Shown piece by piece: positions 57,936 to 64,000 of a stretch of DNA of 64,000 nucleotides. Every line of letters begins with the position of its first letter. The first letter of the stretch is position 1. The position numbers were made by a program, and so were the translations under genes. The stretch is from Prochlorococcus sp. HOT208_60m_813I02 (GTDB taxonomy: Bacteria; Cyanobacteriota; Cyanobacteriia; PCC-6307; Cyanobiaceae), in NCBI GenBank assembly GCA_002025865.1, contig MWOR01000172.1, positions 1 through 64,000 on the forward strand. The letters are read 5' to 3'. Below the pieces are notes generated by a model. It ran no database searches. It was given only the letters and a program-made list of their open reading frames with translations, and was not told where the DNA came from.

Positions 57936-58367
57936 TCAAGATACAAATTTACTATAAAGCCATCTTATAAAAGGTCCTAAAATAGGAACTGGTCCAAAAG
58001 TTGGTCCGCAAAAATCAAAGTAATCTCTGTGCTCTTTGATTAATCCATTTTCACCAAATAATAAACGAGTAGTTCCAGGATAAATAAATTCTTTACCCAT
58101 AATTTTTAAACCCATTGTCCATTCAACAAATCCACAATCACCAGTTATGGAAATTGCATGAGTTTCTAAAAAAACATCATCACATCTTTTAACTAGCTTT
58201 TCTTGAGCTTTAACATAAGAATCTAAGCCCTCTGTTTCCTGAGTTGGGTCTGTAAAAATAACATTCTCATTATAAAATTCAGCCCATTTTTGTTTTGTTG
58301 GTGCATCAGTACCATAAGGTTTAGTAAATAATACCTTTAAATCCTCAACAGAAATCACTCTTGTCAT
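57936..58367 (-). CDS. Nuclear transport factor 2 / SnoaL-like domain protein
   Basis: KQKWAEFYNENVIFTDPTQETEGLDSYVKAQEKL...LIKEHRDYFDF. Confidence 0.7.
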   Translation of the reverse strand: MTRVISVEDLKVLFTKPYGTDAPTKQKWAEFYNENVIFTDPTQETEGLDSYVKAQEKLVKRCDDVFLETHAISITGDCGFVEWTMGLKIMGKEFIYPGTTRLLFGENGLIKEHRDYFDFCGPTFGPVPILGPFIRWLYSKFVS

Positions 58368-58412
58368 TACGAAATTTTTATTAAGAATATCTTAAAAGAT
58401 ACAAATATTAAA

Positions 58413-58484
58413 AGCGGATGAAGAGATTCGAACTCTCGACATTCTCCTTGGCAAGGAGATGCTCTACCACTGAGCTACATCCGC
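58413..58484 (-). tRNA. tRNA-Gly (GCC)
   Basis: Reverse complement GCGGATGTAGCTCAGTGGTAGAGCATCTCCTTGCCAAGGAGAATGTCGAGAGTTCGAATCTCTTCATCCGCT; anticodon loop TTGCCAA. Confidence 0.96.
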
Positions 58485-58545
58485 ATAACTTTTTTATTTT
58501 ATCTCAAAGAAGGGATCAATGATAAAAATAATTAAATTTTTTCAA

Positions 58546-59022
58546 TTAATTTAAATTTTTAATTAAGGATCCCATCTCAATTGCTTGTAAAGCATAATTC
58601 CAACCAAGATTATTTTTAATACCTGCTCTTTCTAAAGCCTGCTGCATAGTATCAGTAGTTAGAACTCCAAAAATAATTGGAACATTATTTTCATTTGATA
58701 CTTGCGAAATACCTTTGCTCGCTTCAGATATAACTACATCATAGTGGGAAGTTTCACCACGGATCACAGCCCCAAGAGCAATTACAACGTCATAACTCTT
58801 TTTTTTCATGAGGGTTTTAGCTGCGATTGGTAATTCGAATGAACCTGGAACCCAAGCTATATCTACTTGGTTGCTTAATTCTGAAGTATCTAAACCATGT
58901 CTTTTTAAACAATCAAGACAGCCAGATAGAATTTTATTTGTAATTAAATCATTAAATCTTGCTATTACAATCCCAACCTTTAAAGTAGAGGCATTAGTAA
59001 AAGAACCCTCAAAAATAGCCAT
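58546..59022 (-). CDS. ribH: 6,7-dimethyl-8-ribityllumazine synthase
   Basis: [52 protein letters not shown]. Confidence 0.97.
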   Translation of the reverse strand: MAIFEGSFTNASTLKVGIVIARFNDLITNKILSGCLDCLKRHGLDTSELSNQVDIAWVPGSFELPIAAKTLMKKKSYDVVIALGAVIRGETSHYDVVISEASKGISQVSNENNVPIIFGVLTTDTMQQALERAGIKNNLGWNYALQAIEMGSLIKNLN

Positions 59023-59071
59023 TAAATTTTACTTTGATATATTAATAGACTCTCACGAAAAGGTATTAAGT

Positions 59072-59269
59072 TCAAACTAATGAAGAAACTATCCCTGTAA
59101 CAAAAACCAAAACAACCCAAACAGCAGCAATAGAATAAATTTTTCTCCTACTTTCTCGCTGTCCTTCTTCAGTAGAAGGTTGAGTCACATATAAAACGGG
59201 TACTCCAACTACCGCAATTAAAGATGCAAATAATAGAGCATTTACGAAGAAAAAGTTAACAGCCTGCAT
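59072..59269 (-). CDS. psbZ: Photosystem II protein PsbZ
   Basis: Two-TM protein VGVPVLYVTQPSTEEGQRESRRKIYSIAAVWVVLVFVTGIVSSLV. Confidence 0.9.
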   Translation of the reverse strand: MQAVNFFFVNALLFASLIAVVGVPVLYVTQPSTEEGQRESRRKIYSIAAVWVVLVFVTGIVSSLV

Positions 59270-59409
59270 AATTCAGTCTTAAGTTTCAAATATTATAAAT
59301 ACTATAATCTCATGAAAATGATAATTTTTAGAGAAAATTTACATATTTTAGCCACTTTAAATGCAAAAAAAAAATTTCTACCTAATATCTATTTAGGAAT
59401 TAAAAAAGT

Positions 59410-62151
59410 ATGCAAGAAGATACAATAATTCAAAAAAATTTATTTGCGATTGGTAATGATAATAATGAACAAAAAGAAATAACAAAAATTCCAGAAGATT
59501 TATCTTTGGAAGATTTAAAAAAAGAATCGCAAAAAAGACCCAGACAAAGAAAAAATTCAACTAATTTAATAAATAAATTCAAGACTGATTTAATTTCAAA
59601 TAACAAAAATGTTTGCATCAATGAAGAATCTTATAGCTATAAAACCGTTTCAAAACTGAAATTAACTCCTGTAATGAAGCATTATGTAACTCTAAAAGAA
59701 GAAAATAAAGATAGGTTATTACTTTATAGATTAGGAGATTTTTTTGAATGTTTTTTTGAGGACGCTGTATTAATATCTAACCTTTTAGAAATAACGCTTA
59801 CCAGTAAAGATGCTGGCAAAGAGATTGGTAAGATCCCTATGGCAGGGGTTCCCCATCATGCAATGGAGAGATACTGTGCTGATTTAATTAAAAAAAATTA
59901 TTCTGTGGTTATATGCGATCAATTAGAAAAAAGTTCTGGAAATTATGGGACTCCAATTAAAAGAGGAATAACAAGAATAATTACTCCTGGAACTGTAATT
60001 GAAGAGGGGATGTTGATAGCAAAGAAAAATAATTGGATTACTGCTATTTACTTATCAGAAGAAAACTCAGATGAATCTTATGAATGGGGGATATCAAAAG
60101 CTGATGTAAGCACTGGAGAATTAATAACTTTAGAAGGCCAAACTCTGTCAAAACTATTTGATGAAATTATTAAATTAGATTCTTCAGAAATCATTGTAGG
60201 AAGCAATACAGTAAGAAATTTATTAATTAAAGGAAATAGTCAAATTACATATACTGTTTCTCAAAAGACTAATTTTGGAATTAATGAAGCAAATTATCTA
60301 ATAAAAAATTATTTCCAAATTGCAAACCTAGAGGGAATAGGACTTAAAAATTTAAACAATGCAACTAGATCACTTGGAGGTTTATTAAATTATTTAGAAA
60401 AAATTAATCCTTCAAATTTAGATAAAGATTCTTCTTTAAAAATCTCATTGGACTTTCCTCAAATCCAATACGGTCACAAAAAATTAATTATTGATTATCA
60501 AACTCAAAAAAACTTAGAAATCAAAAATACACAACGAGAAAACAATTATGTAGGTTCGCTACTATGGAGTATTGATAGAACTTATACTTGCATGGGCGCA
60601 AGATGTTTAAGAAGGTGGATAGATTCACCACTATTAAACGTTAATGAAATTTATGAAAGACAAAATATAATTACAAACTTTCTTGAATCTAAAAAATTAC
60701 GTACAGATACCCAAAATTTACTTAGAGCAATGGGGGATTTAGAAAGACTTGCAGGTAGAGCTTGTGCAGGTCATGCAAGTCCCAGAGACTTAATTGCAAT
60801 ATCTGAAGGTTTAAAAAAATTGCCTAGACTAAAATCCATAATTGAATTATTTAAATATGATCTCCCAAATTGGACTGATCAATTAAAAAATATTGATGAA
60901 GGACTCTTAGAATTAGCTGATACTATAAGTTTTAAACTAGTAGAAAATCCTCCTCTAAATATTAGTGAAGGAGGCATGATCCACGATGGTGTTGACAATA
61001 TATTAGATGGTTTACGCAATTTAATGGATGATTACTCTGAGTGGCTAAATAAAGAGGAATTAAAAGAAAGGAAAATTAGCAAAATTTCAAACCTAAAAAT
61101 TCAATTTCATAAAAATTTTGGTTATTACATTTCTATAAATAAGTCAAAAGTTAATTTAGCTCCACAACATTGGATCAAAAGGCAAACTCTCACAAATGAA
61201 GAAAGGTATATCACTTCAGAAATTAAAAATAAAGAAAATAAGATTTTCCAAATAAAAAGTAGAGCTTCATCAAAAGAATATGAAATTTTCTGCGAATTGA
61301 GAAATATAGTTGCTGAAAAAACAAAACAAATAAGATCAATCGCAAAATCTATAGCATCTCTTGATGCACTACTTGGTTTATCAATTACTGCAGTAGAAAA
61401 CAATTTTATAAAACCTTCATTAATACCAATAAATGATTCAATGACAAAAAATAGTACAAAAATTACCGCAGGAAGAAATCCAATTGTAGAGCAATTGTTA
61501 AGTGATAAAAAGTTTGTAGCAAACGATATCTCTTTTGAAGATAATCAAAAATTAATTATATTAACGGGTCCCAATGCAAGCGGAAAAAGTTGCTTTATAA
61601 GACAACTTGGTTTAATACAAATTCTCACACAAATTGGTAGCTTTGTTCCTGCTAATAATGCTGAAATCAAGATTGCGGATAGGATTTTCACAAGAATTGG
61701 GGCAGTTGATGATCAATCATCTGGACAATCAACATTTATGGTAGAAATGTCTGAAACCGCATCAATTCTAAATCAGGCAACTTCTAGCTCACTAGTTTTA
61801 CTTGATGAGATAGGAAGAGGGACATCTACTTTTGATGGACTTTCAATAGCTTGGTCAGTAAGTGAATATCTTGCAAAAAAAATTCAATGTAATACTATTT
61901 TTGCTACGCACTATCATGAGCTGAATTATTTAAAAAATTCAAATAAGAATATACAAAATTTTCAAGTTTTAGTAGAACAAAATAACGATCAGCTAATCTT
62001 TAGCCACAGGATTGTCAAAGGGGGCTCAAACAAAAGCTATGGTATAGAAGCAGCTAAATTAGCAGGAGTTCCAAAAGAAGTTATAGAAAAAGCAAAATCA
62101 GTTTTAAATTCTTTAGAAGAAAATAACAAATTAAATTATGATATTAATTAG
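59410..62151 (+). CDS. mutS: DNA mismatch repair protein MutS
   Basis: [17 protein letters not shown] mismatch-binding motif, [14 protein letters not shown] Walker [19 protein letters not shown]. Confidence 0.97.
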   Translation: MQEDTIIQKNLFAIGNDNNEQKEITKIPEDLSLEDLKKESQKRPRQRKNSTNLINKFKTDLISNNKNVCINEESYSYKTVSKLKLTPVMKHYVTLKEENKDRLLLYRLGDFFECFFEDAVLISNLLEITLTSKDAGKEIGKIPMAGVPHHAMERYCADLIKKNYSVVICDQLEKSSGNYGTPIKRGITRIITPGTVIEEGMLIAKKNNWITAIYLSEENSDESYEWGISKADVSTGELITLEGQTLSKLFDEIIKLDSSEIIVGSNTVRNLLIKGNSQITYTVSQKTNFGINEANYLIKNYFQIANLEGIGLKNLNNATRSLGGLLNYLEKINPSNLDKDSSLKISLDFPQIQYGHKKLIIDYQTQKNLEIKNTQRENNYVGSLLWSIDRTYTCMGARCLRRWIDSPLLNVNEIYERQNIITNFLESKKLRTDTQNLLRAMGDLERLAGRACAGHASPRDLIAISEGLKKLPRLKSIIELFKYDLPNWTDQLKNIDEGLLELADTISFKLVENPPLNISEGGMIHDGVDNILDGLRNLMDDYSEWLNKEELKERKISKISNLKIQFHKNFGYYISINKSKVNLAPQHWIKRQTLTNEERYITSEIKNKENKIFQIKSRASSKEYEIFCELRNIVAEKTKQIRSIAKSIASLDALLGLSITAVENNFIKPSLIPINDSMTKNSTKITAGRNPIVEQLLSDKKFVANDISFEDNQKLIILTGPNASGKSCFIRQLGLIQILTQIGSFVPANNAEIKIADRIFTRIGAVDDQSSGQSTFMVEMSETASILNQATSSSLVLLDEIGRGTSTFDGLSIAWSVSEYLAKKIQCNTIFATHYHELNYLKNSNKNIQNFQVLVEQNNDQLIFSHRIVKGGSNKSYGIEAAKLAGVPKEVIEKAKSVLNSLEENNKLNYDIN

Positions 62152-62181
62152 ATTTTTGACATTTTATAAAATAAATACTTT

Positions 62182-62805
62182 TTAAATTGTTTCCCTCAAT
62201 AAGGCGTTAACCGCAGCAGCTGCCATGGCAGCACCTCCTCTAGTTGAATTCAAAACAATTCTAGGAAGATCGGTCGAAATAAGTTTGTTTTTGCTATTCT
62301 CTACCCCAATAAATCCAACAGGCATTCCGATAATTAAACTAGGTAAATCTTTTGCATTTTCTAAAATATCAATTAAATAAGTTAACGCTGTAGGCGAACT
62401 GCCAATAACTACAATAGGAGATTTGCTTCCAGAATTTATAGCAGATAACTCCTTCCAACCTTCACTTAAGCCATATGCAGTTTTAGTTAAATTTGTATGA
62501 TTATTTTTTTCAAACCACATTCTAGCGGTGAATACTTTATTCCTAGTGGTATTTTCTGCCATGGATTTTATGGCTGCTGCTGCCATATCGGTATCAGTTA
62601 AAATAGGAGCACCATTTTTAAGTGCCTGAAGACCCTTTTCGCAAGCACCTTCACTAAAATTTACAAGATTTTGAACTGTGAAATCCCCTGAAGTGTGGAC
62701 TAATCTCTCTAAAACTTTTTTTTCCAAATAATTGAGATCATTGGCTACTAAACGAGATCTTATGAATCTGATGCTTTCCAAAAAAATTGGATGATCTATT
62801 ACCAT
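62182..62805 (-). CDS. cobH: Precorrin-8X methylmutase
   Basis: MVIDHPIFLESIRFI, TDTDMAAAAIKS, IIGMPVGFIGVENSK. Confidence 0.93.
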   Translation of the reverse strand: MVIDHPIFLESIRFIRSRLVANDLNYLEKKVLERLVHTSGDFTVQNLVNFSEGACEKGLQALKNGAPILTDTDMAAAAIKSMAENTTRNKVFTARMWFEKNNHTNLTKTAYGLSEGWKELSAINSGSKSPIVVIGSSPTALTYLIDILENAKDLPSLIIGMPVGFIGVENSKNKLISTDLPRIVLNSTRGGAAMAAAAVNALLRETI

Positions 62806-62863
62806 TAAATTTAATTTGTGTTAGAAGTAATCATAGTTAATATATGTTTTTTATTGAGCGATT

Positions 62864-63865
62864 ATGCCAATACAAATATTATGGGGTAATGATCTAAATG
62901 CTCAAAATACATTTATTCAAAAATTAATTGATAAGGAAGTATCCAAAGAATGGAAAGAAATAAACGTAACTAATTTAAATGGAGATGATGATGAGCAAGT
63001 CAATCAAGCTTTTGATGAAGTTCTTACACCTCCTTTTGGAGATGGATACAGAATAGTTACATTGAAAAATAATCCCATTTTTACTGCCAAAAATGAAGAT
63101 CTAAGAACTAAATTTGAAAAAATTCATGACAATATACCTCAAAATACTTATTTCATTTTGCAAAATACAAAAAAACCAGACTCAAGACTAAAGAGTACTA
63201 AATTTTTACAAAAACTTATCAAAAATAATTTAGCCAAAGAAAAATCATTTTCTTTACCAGAAATCTGGGACTATGAGGGACAAAAAAGATTTTTAGAAAA
63301 TGCAGCAAATGAAATGAATATCAAAATTGATAAAAATGCAGCTGAATTAATTATTGATTCAGTTGGTAATGACAGCTTTAAACTAATAAATGAATTAACC
63401 AAAGCAAAAACATACCTTTCTGCAGTATCAAGTAATTCGAATTCACAACTTTTTCTTAAAAGTATTGATGTAAAAAAAATATTTAATGATCATCAATCCA
63501 ATATTTTCAAAATCATTGATCTTCTCTTACAAAAAAATATTAATGAAAGCCTCATTGAAATAAATTATTCTTTACAGAAAGGAGAACCTGCTTTAAGACT
63601 AAATGCAGGTTTAATTAGTCAAATAAGAATTCATACCATTATAAAACTAGCAGTTAATTCAGGTAACAATAATGCAGAAAAGATTTGTAATCTTGCAGGC
63701 ATTTCTAATTCAAAAAGAATTTTTTTTATTCGAAAAAAAGTCAAAAATGTATCTCAAGAATATTTAATTAATTTAATGAGTAACTTACTAGATATTGAAT
63801 CATTACTAAAACAAGGTAATAATCCTATAAATGTTTTTACTGAGAAATTAATTAATTTAAGTTAA
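62864..63865 (+). CDS. holA: DNA polymerase III subunit delta
   Basis: PIQILWGNDLNAQNTFIQKLI, clamp-loader delta layout and C-terminal region. Confidence 0.85.
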   Translation: MPIQILWGNDLNAQNTFIQKLIDKEVSKEWKEINVTNLNGDDDEQVNQAFDEVLTPPFGDGYRIVTLKNNPIFTAKNEDLRTKFEKIHDNIPQNTYFILQNTKKPDSRLKSTKFLQKLIKNNLAKEKSFSLPEIWDYEGQKRFLENAANEMNIKIDKNAAELIIDSVGNDSFKLINELTKAKTYLSAVSSNSNSQLFLKSIDVKKIFNDHQSNIFKIIDLLLQKNINESLIEINYSLQKGEPALRLNAGLISQIRIHTIIKLAVNSGNNNAEKICNLAGISNSKRIFFIRKKVKNVSQEYLINLMSNLLDIESLLKQGNNPINVFTEKLINLS

Positions 63866-63904
63866 CCAAATTATAAGTTTAAGAATTTACATTATGATTT
63901 AAAT

Positions 63905-64000
63905 ATGGCTTTACTAGTAAAAAAATTTGGCGGTACTTCTGTCGGTGATATTAAAAAAATTAAAAATATTGCAAGTAGCATTTGTCAAAGTAAAGAAGCA
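63905..64000 (+). CDS. lysC: Aspartate kinase, N-terminal fragment cut by window edge
   Basis: ATG at 63905: MALLVKKFGGTSVGDIKKIKNIASSICQSKEA, aspartokinase KFGGTSVG signature. Confidence 0.93.
   Translation, partial: MALLVKKFGGTSVGDIKKIKNIASSICQSKEA

Overview
The window is a gene-dense, AT-rich, collinear core-genome segment that looks like a high-light-type Prochlorococcus (marine picocyanobacterium). The taxonomic call is inference from gene content: psaC, psbZ, ndhS, rpaB, pebA/pebB/ho1, thiC, a panC-cmk fusion and very short intergenic gaps. I support about 60 protein-coding genes, three tRNAs (Cys-GCA, Arg-CCT, Gly-GCC), the RNase P RNA gene (rnpB) and a TPP riboswitch upstream of thiC. 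I saw no mobile element, prophage, CRISPR array, toxin-antitoxin or defence locus. I did not find a convincing undescribed multi-gene system, because most of the window is housekeeping. Items worth a second look are: (i) an unlisted 55-aa Cys-rich ORF joined by an ATGA overlap to a conserved hypothetical gene; (ii) a QKNLF sliding-clamp-binding-like motif at the extreme N-terminus of MutS, which has a truncated C-terminus; (iii) a Shine-Dalgarno-led mini-ORF inside a hairpin that overlaps the icd start codon; (iv) a tandem CrcB pair in which one partner has lost the pore Asn; (v) an alpha/beta-hydrolase / hexose epimerase / DUF1537 acid-sugar kinase cassette; (vi) a tRNA-Arg / rnpB / rnc RNA-processing locus; (vii) a 20-bp perfect palindrome between a PfkB kinase and an alpha/beta hydrolase; (viii) several convergent genes whose coding sequences overlap. 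All calls come from reading the sequence; no database search was run.
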